Source: Armatimonadota bacterium (GTDB lineage: Bacteria > Armatimonadota > Zipacnadia > JAUWAU01). Taken from it: DNA of 64,000 bases. Made by a program: the position numbers and the translations under genes. Shown one piece after another: positions 8,395-17,367 of the stretch (position 1 is the first letter of the stretch; every line of letters begins with the position of its first letter). The DNA lies in assembly GCA_030601885.1 (NCBI GenBank), contig JAUWAU010000018.1, positions 51,377-115,376 of the forward strand, written 5' to 3'. The notes beneath the pieces were generated by a model. The model was not told the DNA's origin. It did not search any database and saw only the letters and a list, made by a program, of their open reading frames with translations.

Positions 8395-8505
8395 GTGCTC
8401 GCGGAACGAACCACCACTCGCCTCGCGCGCCGCGGGCTGCCCCGCCCGGATTGCCATTCATGTCGGGCCATCTCGCGCTGTGACTGCCCGTGTGGGACGC
8501 CCTAA
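8395..8505 (+). CDS. Possible 36-residue Cys-rich miniprotein
   Basis: A short frame in the 8291-8592 gap. GTG 8395 follows AGGAGGTGA (8383-8391), one of the best ribosome sites in the window, with 6 nt between GGAGG and GTG. The product is basic at the N-terminus and ends DCHSCRAISRCDCPCGTP: five Cys in 14 residues, suggesting metal binding or disulfides. It ends at TAA 8503. No homologue is recognised and the frame could be chance; the ribosome site is the main argument. A TTG two bases earlier opens another frame of about 79 codons that overlaps the next gene. Confidence 0.35.
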   Translation: MLAERTTTRLARRGLPRPDCHSCRAISRCDCPCGTP

Positions 8506-8592
8506 CTTTGTGCGATCCGGCCGGCGGAGGTGTGCTGGGGCGCGCAGCGAAAAGACAGTGCGACTAAGCCCACTGAGCTGGAGGCCAGTGCA

Positions 8593-9657
8593 ATGCGGAA
8601 AGAATCCCTGTCGTTTCTCCAGGAGATAGTCGAGGTGCCGTCCCCCTCGGGTTTCGAGCAGCCGGCGCAGCGCGTGATAAGGGCGCGCGTCGAGGCGTTC
8701 GCCGACGAGGTGCGAACTGATGTGCACGGCAATGTCATCGCCGCCGTCAATCCGGGCGGCAGCCCGCGGGTCATGTTCGCTGGCCATTGCGATCAAGTGG
8801 GCATGATGGTCAGATTCATTAACGACGAGGGCTTCGTGCACTTCGCTTCCATCGGCGGCATCGATCCGGCGATACTGCCCGGCAGTAGGGTCACGATCCA
8901 CGCACAGAAGGAGCCGGTGATCGGCGTGATCCCGCGCAAGGCCGTACACCTCATGCGGCCGGAGGAGCGGGGCAGTGCGAAGGTGCAGATGTCGGACCTG
9001 TACATCGATATCGGCGCCACCAACAAACGCGCCGCGGAGCGGCGCGTGGCAGTGGGGGATCCCATCACGTATGAGCTGGGCATGCGCACCCTGAAGCGCG
9101 ACATCGTGGTCTCTCCCGGCTTCGATGACAAGATTGGCAGCTTCATCGTCATGGAGGCCCTCCGCCTCCTGTCCGGAAGGAAACTGAAGGCCGCCGTCTT
9201 CGCGGTTTCCACCGTCCAGGAAGAGCTGGGACTGCGGGGGGCCCGGACGTCCTGTTTCGGCATCGATCCCTTGGTTGGCATCGCCGTTGACGTTACGCAT
9301 GCGACGGACTACCCGGGCGCTGAGAAGAAGGTTGGCGGTGACATCCGACTCGGCAAAGGCCCCGTGATCGAAAAGGGGGCCAACATCAATCCCATCGTCG
9401 GCGACCTGCTCGTGAAGGTCGCTGCCAGCAAGAAGATCCCGCATCAACTGGCGGCTGCCCCCGGAGCGACGGGCACTGATGCCAATGCCATTCAGATATC
9501 GCGCGCCGGTGTCGCTGCCGGTCTCATCAGCGTGGCGAATCGCTACATGCACACACCCGTTGAGATCGTGCACCTGCGGGACCTAACCAATGCGGCGAGA
9601 CTGCTAGTGGAGGCGACCGTGCGTATAGATGACAAGATGGACTTCGTGCCACGCTAG
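8593..9657 (+). CDS. M42 family metallopeptidase (glutamyl aminopeptidase/cellulase M-like)
   Basis: 354 residues, the normal size for the tetrahedral M42 aminopeptidases that trim short peptides in the cytoplasm. Metal and catalytic motifs are in order: FAGHCDQVG (His), SPGFDDKIG (bridging Asp), TVQEELGLRG (catalytic Glu-Glu), VDVTHATD (Asp) and NRYMHTPVE (His). The N-terminus MRKESLSFLQEIVEVPSPSG is typical. The ATG at 8593 has GGAGG with an 8-nt spacer; an earlier in-frame ATG at 8530 adds 21 atypical residues. The next gene begins within a few bases of its stop. Confidence 0.9.
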   Translation: MRKESLSFLQEIVEVPSPSGFEQPAQRVIRARVEAFADEVRTDVHGNVIAAVNPGGSPRVMFAGHCDQVGMMVRFINDEGFVHFASIGGIDPAILPGSRVTIHAQKEPVIGVIPRKAVHLMRPEERGSAKVQMSDLYIDIGATNKRAAERRVAVGDPITYELGMRTLKRDIVVSPGFDDKIGSFIVMEALRLLSGRKLKAAVFAVSTVQEELGLRGARTSCFGIDPLVGIAVDVTHATDYPGAEKKVGGDIRLGKGPVIEKGANINPIVGDLLVKVAASKKIPHQLAAAPGATGTDANAIQISRAGVAAGLISVANRYMHTPVEIVHLRDLTNAARLLVEATVRIDDKMDFVPR

Positions 9658-9664
9658 CGGGCAC

Positions 9665-10966
9665 GTGCCTCAGCGTGGCTCGCGCCACCGGGTTCAACAG
9701 AGCGGGCGGACGGCTTGCGGCACGCGTCGGCACGGGCGCCATGGCCGTCGTCGTCGCGTCGTTGTCACGGGGCTCGGTGTTGTTTCACCCATCGGAGTAG
9801 GACACCGGGCGTTCCTCGAGGGGCTCAGGTCGGGCCGGTCGGCCGTGGGCCCCATCTCACGCTTCGACGCTGCGGGGCTCTCGTGCCGGCTGGCTGCCGA
9901 AGTCGAGCGGGAGTTGCTGCCCGCAAAGCCGCCGGCGGTGGATTGGGCCACCCACTACGCGGTTGTCGCAGCCTCGGAGGCCGTTGCGGACGCCGGCCTT
10001 GACGACGTGGCCGGTCGGCCGGACATCGGGATCAGCATCGGCGCCACGAAGGCGGGGCCGGAGCGCCTTGAAGAGGCGTGGCTCGCCATGAGCTCCGGGG
10101 GCCCCATGGCCGCTCCGGATGGCATGGCGCGCAACCTGAGCCCGGGCGGCGTCTCCGAAGCCGTGGCGGCGCATCTCGGCCTGGTGGGCCCGCGGACGGC
10201 GGTGGCTGCGGCCTGTTCGACAGGCGCTCACAACATCATTTGGGCCGCCGAGATGGTAGCCGCCGGGCACGCGGAGGCTGCCGTCGCCGGCAGCACGGAT
10301 GCGCCCATTGTTCCCACGCTTTTCGCCAGCTTTGCGAATCTGCGGAACGTGATGACGACACACAACGAGCGCGGGCCGACGGCCGTACGGCCGTTCTGCG
10401 CCACCAGGGACGGCCTGGCGATGGGGGAGGGTGCCGCGGCCGTCGTGGTGGAAGCACTGGATCACGCGAGGCGCCGGAGCGCAACCATCTATGGCGAGCT
10501 GGCGGGATGGGCCCTGGCGGCCGAAGCAGCGCACCTCACGGGCCTCCCGACACGCCCCCACGTCCCCGCGCGGGCAATCTGCCGGGCGCTTGACATGGCT
10601 CATGTACTGCCGAGCGAGATAGACTACATCTGCGCCCACGGCACCGCGACGCGGCGCAACGACCCGTACGAGACGGATGCTTATACGATGGCGCTGGGGG
10701 AGGAGGCCAGGCGGGTGCCGATTAGCTCGATTAAGGCCATGGTAGGGCACTCCATGGCGGCTGCGGCGGCAATTGACGCAGTGGCCACACTGCTCGCCAT
10801 GGAGCACGGATTCGTGCCGGCTACCATCAATTACCACCAGTCGGATCCCCAGTGCGACCTTGACTACGTGCCGAACATCGCCCGCTCCCATGCCGTCACG
10901 TGCGCTCTGTCACCATCTTTCGCCTTCGGCGGCCACGTCGGGGTTCTACTCTTTAGAAAGGCGTAA
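9665..10966 (+). CDS. Beta-ketoacyl-ACP synthase (KAS II/FabF-like)
   Basis: About 433 residues. It condenses an acyl thioester with malonyl-ACP. Counting from GTG 9665, the Cys-His-His triad is Cys184 (AAACSTGAHN), His325 (CAHGTATRRND) and His362 (MVGHSMAAAA). The body begins at RRVVVTGLGVVSPIG. The C-terminal loop reads FAFGGHVG where FabF usually has FGFGGTN, so the acyl-pocket gate differs. The start is uncertain: neither ATG 9629 (overlapping the M42 gene) nor GTG 9665 has a good ribosome site, and both leave a basic extension before the conserved core. It touches bioF, whose GTG follows this stop directly, pointing to a shared acyl precursor. Confidence 0.8.
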   Translation: MPQRGSRHRVQQSGRTACGTRRHGRHGRRRRVVVTGLGVVSPIGVGHRAFLEGLRSGRSAVGPISRFDAAGLSCRLAAEVERELLPAKPPAVDWATHYAVVAASEAVADAGLDDVAGRPDIGISIGATKAGPERLEEAWLAMSSGGPMAAPDGMARNLSPGGVSEAVAAHLGLVGPRTAVAAACSTGAHNIIWAAEMVAAGHAEAAVAGSTDAPIVPTLFASFANLRNVMTTHNERGPTAVRPFCATRDGLAMGEGAAAVVVEALDHARRRSATIYGELAGWALAAEAAHLTGLPTRPHVPARAICRALDMAHVLPSEIDYICAHGTATRRNDPYETDAYTMALGEEARRVPISSIKAMVGHSMAAAAAIDAVATLLAMEHGFVPATINYHQSDPQCDLDYVPNIARSHAVTCALSPSFAFGGHVGVLLFRKA

Positions 10967-12220
10967 GTGCGCGACGCCACCGCCGTCGATACACTCGCCA
11001 CCGCAGATGCCATGCAGCCGAAGAGCTCTGATGCTGCCCGAATAACGAGGCCTGACCTCGGGTTGGCGGCACGGCGCGAACTCGATGAGTTGGCGCGGCA
11101 GCGCCTGCTCCGAGAGCCGCGGACGCTGAGTGCCGCCGGTCCCCGAGCTGAGATCGAGGGGCGGGAGTGCCTCATCCTCGCGTCGAACGACTATCTGGGT
11201 CTAAGCACGCATTCGGCCGTGGTGAGCGCCGCCGCAGATGCTGCCGGGCGCTACGGCGCGGGAGCGGGGGCCTCGCGGCTCGTCAGCGGCAGCCTCCCCA
11301 TTCATGAGGAGCTTGAGGCGGAGATCGCCGGACTCAAGGGCACCGAGGCGGCCATCGTGTTCTCCAGCGGCTACGCGGCCAATTTGGGCCTCATTCCGGC
11401 GCTGCTCGCCAGAGGCGACGTGGCAGTGTGCGATAAGCTCAACCACGCCAGCCTCATCGATGCGTGTCGGCTCTCAGGAGCGCGACTGCGGGTGTATGGG
11501 CACGGGGATACGACGAGGCTCGAGTCCATACTGCGCGCCGAGGCCAGCGCCGGGCGCCTCGTTGTGGTGACGGACGGCGTGTTCAGCATGGACGGCGACG
11601 TGGCTCCGCTGCCCGACGTTCTGACGATCGCTCAGGCCTACGGGGCTTGGGTGGTGGTGGATGACGCCCATGGCACGGGCACACTGGGGCGCACGGGAGT
11701 GGGCACCGTGGAGCATTTCGGCCTCGATGCCGCGGCATTCATCAACATGAGCACGCTGAGCAAGGCGTTTGGCAGCCAGGGAGGCTTTGTCACGGGGTCC
11801 ACCGAGCTGATCGCGCTTCTGCGCAACCGGGCGCGCAGTTTTGTCTACTCCACCGGGCTCGCGCCCGCATCCGCGGCGGCCGCCCTTGCAGCCATTCGCC
11901 TGGCGCGTGAGCAGCCCGAGATCCGCCAGAGGCTGTGGCGCAACGTGCGGCTGCTGCGACAGAGGATCGCGCCGGCCGGTTTGCTGCCGGTGAGTACGGA
12001 CTCCCAGATCACGTCACTCATCATCGGCGGGGTGGAGCAGGCGCTGGCGTTCGCGGACGAGTTGCTCCGGGCCGGCGTATTCGCTCCCGCCATTCGTCCG
12101 CCCACCGTGCCCCGGGGGACGAGCCGGGTGCGCATCAGCGTGACGGCGGCGCACACGAGGGAAGACGTCGAGGAAGCGGCAGCGGCCATCTGCGAGGCAG
12201 CGGAGTCTATCAAGAGCTGA
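10967..12220 (+). CDS. bioF: 8-amino-7-oxononanoate synthase (alpha-oxoamine synthase family)
   Basis: 417 residues. A PLP enzyme joining pimeloyl-ACP/CoA with L-alanine in biotin synthesis. Motifs: SNDYLGLSTH, GAGASRLVSG, DDAHGTGTLG, the PLP lysine at about Lys266 in STLSKAFGSQGG, and the C-terminal AIRPPTVPRGTSRVRIS typical of BioF rather than of 2-amino-3-ketobutyrate ligase or serine palmitoyltransferase. The N-terminus is about 30 residues longer than E. coli BioF. GTG follows the ketoacyl synthase TAA with no gap and uses AGAAAGG inside that gene, so the two are translationally coupled. No other biotin gene is seen. It converges on the GH31 gene with 11 bp between stops. Confidence 0.85.
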   Translation: MRDATAVDTLATADAMQPKSSDAARITRPDLGLAARRELDELARQRLLREPRTLSAAGPRAEIEGRECLILASNDYLGLSTHSAVVSAAADAAGRYGAGAGASRLVSGSLPIHEELEAEIAGLKGTEAAIVFSSGYAANLGLIPALLARGDVAVCDKLNHASLIDACRLSGARLRVYGHGDTTRLESILRAEASAGRLVVVTDGVFSMDGDVAPLPDVLTIAQAYGAWVVVDDAHGTGTLGRTGVGTVEHFGLDAAAFINMSTLSKAFGSQGGFVTGSTELIALLRNRARSFVYSTGLAPASAAAALAAIRLAREQPEIRQRLWRNVRLLRQRIAPAGLLPVSTDSQITSLIIGGVEQALAFADELLRAGVFAPAIRPPTVPRGTSRVRISVTAAHTREDVEEAAAAICEAAESIKS

Positions 12221-12231
12221 GCGAGCGCGTC

Positions 12232-15200
12232 TCAACCTCGCAGCGCAGCCTTGCGCAAGCCGTTGAACGCCTCAAGGCCAAGGTCGGCCAGGTCGGCCAG
12301 CTCAGCGCCGGCCGCGCCGGTCATTCGGAAGTACAGGCGCCATTGCTCTCCGGCTGCTCTGCCGCAGACTTTCACCAGTATTACGTTGCGGCCCCGACGA
12401 GCGGGGCAGAGACGTGCGGTCACAACGTCCTGATCCGGCCGAGCGACGCGGTATTGTCGTTGTCTCAGCACCTCTCGGCCGTTCACCCAGACGACAACGG
12501 GGAAATCGCTCCCCACGTGCAGCTTCACTTCGCGCTCGGTCGGCGAGTCAATCCATGCCGTGGCGTATGCCAACGCCCATGACTCGCCGGGGAATGCTCT
12601 CTTAAAGTCCAGCATGCCGTCGCGCGCGATCTGGTCCGCTGGATACCGCCGCCACGTGACAAAGCGGTCGCCCTTTCCCCGCACGGGGGCACCGATGTTC
12701 AGCGTCTTCTCCGGCGCGTACTGCCTCTGGAAACCTCTGCCGCCGCGGTTGTCGAATGGCCCGATGATCGCCCATGTTGGCTGCTTCGTCACCATGGCCG
12801 TCGCCGCCCGCATGTCCAGGTCCTGCCACTTCACCTGCGCAGTGATCCGGTGCTCGCCGACGGGCAGCGTGTCGGGGAAAGCGACCCCGAACCGGACGCG
12901 TGTCTGCGGGCTAAGCGCCGGGGCGGTGTACTCCTGTGTCGCCGCAGGCGTAATGGATTCGCTCGCCGGGACGGAGAGCGTTGCAGTTCCGCTGGCGGTC
13001 TGCCGCGCATTGTTAGTGATCGTCACCTCCACGGGTACTGGGGCTTTGCCGACGGTGCGCGATCCGGGAATGGTGAGCTTCACGTTCACCGGCGGCGTGA
13101 GCGCCATCTTCCGCACTTGCGTGGCCGGAGAGACCGCCTGATCGGCGCCGGCCACGAGACGGAAGCGCATGTATCCGCCCGTAGCCATCGGGCCCGGCAG
13201 CGGCGCCACGAAGCGCCACTTCGAGTCCGTCCCCGCCACTGTCGTGCCCTGCACCTCTCCCGTGTCGCCCCTGGGATCGGTCCAGTTCATGAGAGGACGT
13301 ACTTCCCCGCCGAGGTTGAGCACATCCGCCTCGACGGTCATCTGCCGTTCCACGCTGCAGAGCGTTCGGGGATGCTCGATGTTGGCGAAGAGCACCGGCC
13401 GAGGGGCATCTCTGATCGTGATGTTCACACGCTGATGGCCGGCGGGACGGACGAGGAGTCGCTGGGTTCGCGGGTCGTATCTCCAGATGCGTCGGCTGGT
13501 GATGGGTGGAATCTGCATGCCGCTCACCTGGACGTCCTTCGGCTCCCCGCAGAGGATGCGGAGCACGCAGCGACGCTTCCGATTCCCAACGAATACACTC
13601 AACCGCGTGCCCGTGCGCTCGACCGTCACGTCAGTGGTCGTGCCCCGGTTCAGTAGTCCGAACCTGGCCTTTCCAAACGGGTATAGGTCGAGCGTGAGGT
13701 CGGGCTCTGCTCGGAGAACGTCTCCCGGCGATCGGCCGGCTACAAGCTCCATGGGAAGGATGGCATCGGCGGCGACGAACACGGGGATCGTGCCGAGGGG
13801 CGCGTCGCGGGAGATGCGCGCCGGCCCCGTATAGATCGTGTTCTCCCAGAAATCGATCCACTCTCCCTCGGGCAAATAGACCTGCCGGCTCACGGCGCCC
13901 GACTCGTGGATCGGCGCAACGAGTAGGCTGGGGCCGAAGAGATACTCGTCGTCGATGGCGGCAGCCTGCTCGTCTCCCGGATACGCCAGAGCCAGCGGGC
14001 GCATGAGCGGCATCCCGGTCTCAGATGCTTGCTTGGCGATCGAGTGGATGTAGGGCAGCAGGTTCGCTCGCACGGTGGCGTACTGGCGGTAGATGCGGAC
14101 GGTCTCGTCGTCGAACCGCCACGGCTCGCGAGCGTCGCGTCCGTGGAGCTGCATTATGGGGCTAAAGGCGCCGAACTGTGCCCAGCGGATGTAGAGCTCC
14201 TTCGTGGGCATGGGCCAGTAGCCGCCGATGTCGTGCCCCCAGAATGGTATGCCCGACATTGCGGCGCTCAGCCCCGCCGTGATCGTCGCCCGCAGATTCT
14301 TCCAAGCTGCCCGACGGGATCCCGCCGAGATGGCGGGGAACTGCTGGATGCCGGCGCTGCCAGATCGCCCCCAGATCAGGCCCCGGCCCTCCTTCTCCCG
14401 CCGCACGAGCTCGTACATCGCCCCGGCGTAGAGGTTCGGGTACAGATTGTGCATCTCGGCGCCCGTCAGGGCATTGGCGAAGATCATGTGATCGGGTATG
14501 ACCTCGCCACCGTCCGTCTTGAACCCGTCAACGCCCATCTTCAGGAGCGGGCGGTGGAGCTCTGTCCACCAGGCAGCAGCCTCCGGATTGCTGAAGTCCA
14601 CCACGGTCCTGTCCCAGAATTGCCGAGCAAGTCCGAAGCGCCCCCGCAATTGAGCCACGTTGCCCTTCGAGTCTCGCGGGAAGTAGTCGTTGTCCGCCAT
14701 CTCCCGGATCGCCGGATCGCGTGGACGCACGAAGGGCACCATCCGGAGCAGGCAGTGAAAGCCCTTCTGTCGCAGCTCCTTGAGCATTCCCTCGGCATCT
14801 GGGAACTGATCGGCATCGAACTCATAGAATCTGTCGCCCTGCCGCCAGTCCTCGACAACGATCACGCTGCACGGGATGTTCTCGGCGCGCATGCGCTCCG
14901 CCACGCGGAGCACCTCCCATTGGTTGTCGTATGAGCCGGCCGACACCCACGGAAGGAAAGCCCATCGCGGGGGCAATGGAGATCTGCCCGTCAGGCCCGT
15001 GTAGGAGGTGATGACGTCGGCGGGCGCGGGGCCCACTATCACATATACGTCCAGCTTCGCCCCCGCCACGCCGACTTGTGCCCGGCCGGCGTCCGCTTGC
15101 CGGAAATCGAAAACTGCGCGGGCGTAGGAATCAAGCCACAGACCATACCCGCGAGTGCTTATGAAGAACGGCACACAGACATAGCTCTCGTCGCCGGTGG

Positions 15201-15768
15201 CGCTGAACGGGTCCCTGATCCACATCTCCGCCCGCTTCCCCCGCTGATCGAGGCTGTTGAATTTGCCCCCGAGGCCATAGAAGCGTTCGGCGGGTGTGGT
15301 GGCGAAGTCAAGCACGGCTGCCGCACGGCGACGGCCGGGGACTGGGACATCGAAGCGAAACCCGACCTCGGGCCTGGCAGAGCAATCGAACAGCACAGCG
15401 CCTGGCCGGGTGCTGATAGTAATCCCGAACTTAGCTTTAGCGACGGTGACCAGGAGCTTACTGACGGCGAGCACGACCGCATCCTCGCGCTCGTTCGCTT
15501 GCATCCCTTCGCCCTTTGCTCCCGTGCTGATATTCGCCTCGTCTGGCGAGACCTGGATGCGGATGATCTTCGAGGAAACGGCGGAGATCAATGCGCTGGC
15601 CTGGCGGTCGCCAAGTGCCACGCGGAAGTGGGCCCCATCGGGCTTCACGTCCCAGCTCTGCACTGCCCCCAGCGGCGTGCCCCTATTCGCCTGAGCACCG
15701 GCGGGAGCCGTGACGGCGACCAGTGCAAGCAGTGCGACCGCAGCTTTGCCGACGACTTGGCGTATCAT
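12232..15768 (-). CDS. Large secreted GH31 glycoside hydrolase-like protein
   Basis: 1178 residues. A signal peptide (about 1-25, ending APAGA) precedes an N-terminal beta domain with AERFYGLGGKFNSLDQRG, a GH31 barrel (about 265-620), beta domains, and a C-terminal jelly-roll-like module (WAIIGPFDNRG ... LHVGSDFPVVVWVNG). GH31 enzymes cleave alpha-glucosides, alpha-xylosides and relatives. The nucleophile is Asp419 in GFKTDGGE. The usual acid/base Asp position, 65 residues on in RSGSAGIQQFPAISAGS, reads Ser484. The substrate-pocket motif IPFWGHDIGGY is intact. The protein may therefore be inactive, use another acid, or catalyse a different reaction. The ATG has AGGG upstream. It diverges from the small gene at 16042. 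Confidence 0.85.
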   Translation of the reverse strand: MIRQVVGKAAVALLALVAVTAPAGAQANRGTPLGAVQSWDVKPDGAHFRVALGDRQASALISAVSSKIIRIQVSPDEANISTGAKGEGMQANEREDAVVLAVSKLLVTVAKAKFGITISTRPGAVLFDCSARPEVGFRFDVPVPGRRRAAAVLDFATTPAERFYGLGGKFNSLDQRGKRAEMWIRDPFSATGDESYVCVPFFISTRGYGLWLDSYARAVFDFRQADAGRAQVGVAGAKLDVYVIVGPAPADVITSYTGLTGRSPLPPRWAFLPWVSAGSYDNQWEVLRVAERMRAENIPCSVIVVEDWRQGDRFYEFDADQFPDAEGMLKELRQKGFHCLLRMVPFVRPRDPAIREMADNDYFPRDSKGNVAQLRGRFGLARQFWDRTVVDFSNPEAAAWWTELHRPLLKMGVDGFKTDGGEVIPDHMIFANALTGAEMHNLYPNLYAGAMYELVRREKEGRGLIWGRSGSAGIQQFPAISAGSRRAAWKNLRATITAGLSAAMSGIPFWGHDIGGYWPMPTKELYIRWAQFGAFSPIMQLHGRDAREPWRFDDETVRIYRQYATVRANLLPYIHSIAKQASETGMPLMRPLALAYPGDEQAAAIDDEYLFGPSLLVAPIHESGAVSRQVYLPEGEWIDFWENTIYTGPARISRDAPLGTIPVFVAADAILPMELVAGRSPGDVLRAEPDLTLDLYPFGKARFGLLNRGTTTDVTVERTGTRLSVFVGNRKRRCVLRILCGEPKDVQVSGMQIPPITSRRIWRYDPRTQRLLVRPAGHQRVNITIRDAPRPVLFANIEHPRTLCSVERQMTVEADVLNLGGEVRPLMNWTDPRGDTGEVQGTTVAGTDSKWRFVAPLPGPMATGGYMRFRLVAGADQAVSPATQVRKMALTPPVNVKLTIPGSRTVGKAPVPVEVTITNNARQTASGTATLSVPASESITPAATQEYTAPALSPQTRVRFGVAFPDTLPVGEHRITAQVKWQDLDMRAATAMVTKQPTWAIIGPFDNRGGRGFQRQYAPEKTLNIGAPVRGKGDRFVTWRRYPADQIARDGMLDFKRAFPGESWALAYATAWIDSPTEREVKLHVGSDFPVVVWVNGREVLRQRQYRVARPDQDVVTARLCPARRGRNVILVKVCGRAAGEQWRLYFRMTGAAGAELADLADLGLEAFNGLRKAALRG

Positions 15769-16041
15769 CGCTTCGCGCCCTGACTGGTGACGAGGCCCTG
15801 GCCGGCGCCCTGTTGGCCCCGAGGCAAGGCTGAGACTGGCTCTACGCGCCCCTCAGGGGCGTCTGTGGCGGCACTCGCGGAGCCGAGGCATGAAACGCAA
15901 ACGTAAACGAAGTAACTGATGTGTGAAATGCACGTGACGGCGTGGTAAAGAAGAACATGGTGGTGTGGAGGTGTCCGACCCTTGACAATCTCGGCCGTAT
16001 GAGAGGAATGGGGCCGTCTGCCCCACGGGAAGGAGATCGGC

Positions 16042-16359
16042 ATGGATCACACAGATATCGCGTTGCTCAGCTTGGGTGTCGGTATCGCCGTCGCCGTGTT
16101 GAGCGTTCTGGCTTCGATGGCCGTGACCACGGCGATGCGCATCGCCAAGAGAGTGCAAACCGCCGGTAAGGACCTTTGTGCCGTCTGTGGACGCCCTATC
16201 GCCAGAAATGCGATATATTGCCGCGACCATCGCCATCTCGCAGCTCTGCGCAAGAGAAGGCCAATGGATGAGCCGTGCCGTAGCTCGCCAACGCTCAGCA
16301 CCATCGTTGACCGCCGGCAAACGCATTCCGAGGCGGTCAACCGCTTTTCAGCGACGTGA
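16042..16359 (+). CDS. Small membrane protein with a zinc-ribbon-like motif
   Basis: 105 residues. One membrane helix at about 7-33 (ALLSLGVGIAVAVLSVLASM) is followed by a basic linker and CAVCGRPIARNAIYCRDHR, a CxxC-CxxH set likely to bind zinc on the cytoplasmic side. AAGGAG lies about 8 nt before the ATG. Its last 12 bp overlap the 3' end of the NHL lipoprotein gene on the other strand. The family is not recognised. Confidence 0.6.
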   Translation: MDHTDIALLSLGVGIAVAVLSVLASMAVTTAMRIAKRVQTAGKDLCAVCGRPIARNAIYCRDHRHLAALRKRRPMDEPCRSSPTLSTIVDRRQTHSEAVNRFSAT

Positions 16360-17283
16360 GAACCGCTGGATCCGATTATTGCCCGTGTCGCTGACGTAGA
16401 TATCGCCGTTGCTGTCAGCGGTGATGTCTGTCGGAGCGACGAACTCCCCGTCTCCCTGGCCCTTCGTGCCGAACGCCGACAACGGTACGCCACTGTCATC
16501 GAATATCTGCACCCGCGAGTTGCCAGAATCCACCACGTAGATTCTCCCGCCGGATGCCAGGAGTCCTTCGGGATTGCGTAGATCGCCGAGGCGAGTGCCC
16601 GAGAACCCGATCGACCGCACGAAGGCCCCCTGGGTGCTGAAGACGTGTAGGCAGTCCTGCCCGCGATCAGCCACCCACACCTCCCCGTTCGCGACTGCGA
16701 TCCCGCGCGGCGTCTGCATCTCCCCCGGGCCCGTGCCGAAGCCGCCGAAACTGCGTTGGAACACGTCGCTGCCATCGAACGCCTGTACATCGGCACGGGA
16801 GGAATCGACAACGAGCGAGTCCGAACCCGACGACGCGATGAACGTCGGCTCCGCGAACTGCCCGGGTCCGGTCCCGCCAATGCCGAACTCGGCGACAAAT
16901 CGTCCGTCCGTCGTGAGTCGCTGCACGCGCCGGTTGCCCGTATCGGCCACGTGCACGAGGCCATTGGCCAGTGCGACGTCTGTGGGTGCGTCGAACTCCA
17001 GCGGGTCGTGCCCGCGCCGGCCGATGACGCGGGGTGGCCTTGTGCCTGTTGTGTCAATAATGACGAGCCGATCGTTTCCACGATCGGCCACCCAAAGGTT
17101 GGTCCCGTCAACGGCGATCCCCGCCGGCCCTCGCAAGGCCCCAGCCGGGGTGCCGTCCGTGTCAAAGACGGCATCGAACCGCAGCCCCGCCGGGCCCGGC
17201 GGCCCCAGCGAGGTGCCGCCGCTGCAACCGCAGAGCATCGCCGCAACAACCACCAGAACGCCTATCACCATTACGTTTCGCAT
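16348..17283 (-). CDS. NHL-repeat beta-propeller lipoprotein
   Basis: 311 residues. A lipobox LCGC (17-20) ends a hydrophobic leader, so it is lipid-anchored outside the cytoplasm. About six NHL blades follow, each with the signature V(A)D(R/T)GN-R: LWVADRGNDRL, VHVADTGNRRV, VWVADRGQDCL, IYVVDSGNSRV, IYVSDTGNNRI. The blades fill nearly the whole chain, a single six-bladed propeller. Such proteins bind sugars, peptides or partner proteins, and some are lyases; no catalytic residue is evident. It is the last gene of a collinear minus-strand run, 84 bp after the pectate-lyase-like gene. Confidence 0.8.
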   Translation of the reverse strand: MRNVMVIGVLVVVAAMLCGCSGGTSLGPPGPAGLRFDAVFDTDGTPAGALRGPAGIAVDGTNLWVADRGNDRLVIIDTTGTRPPRVIGRRGHDPLEFDAPTDVALANGLVHVADTGNRRVQRLTTDGRFVAEFGIGGTGPGQFAEPTFIASSGSDSLVVDSSRADVQAFDGSDVFQRSFGGFGTGPGEMQTPRGIAVANGEVWVADRGQDCLHVFSTQGAFVRSIGFSGTRLGDLRNPEGLLASGGRIYVVDSGNSRVQIFDDSGVPLSAFGTKGQGDGEFVAPTDITADSNGDIYVSDTGNNRIQRFSRR

Positions 17284-17367
17284 GGGCTCAATCTATCACA
17301 TCGCCTGGCAAAAATCAACGTGCTCCGCAGGCAGCGGGCGCTGACTCGCGTCCCGCTGTGACGGCGG

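Noticed and set aside
15982..16011. TTGACA at 15982-15987 upstream of the small membrane protein
   Set aside because: No acceptable -10 hexamer lies 16 to 18 bp downstream (AGGAAT/GAATGG), so it is not called as a promoter.
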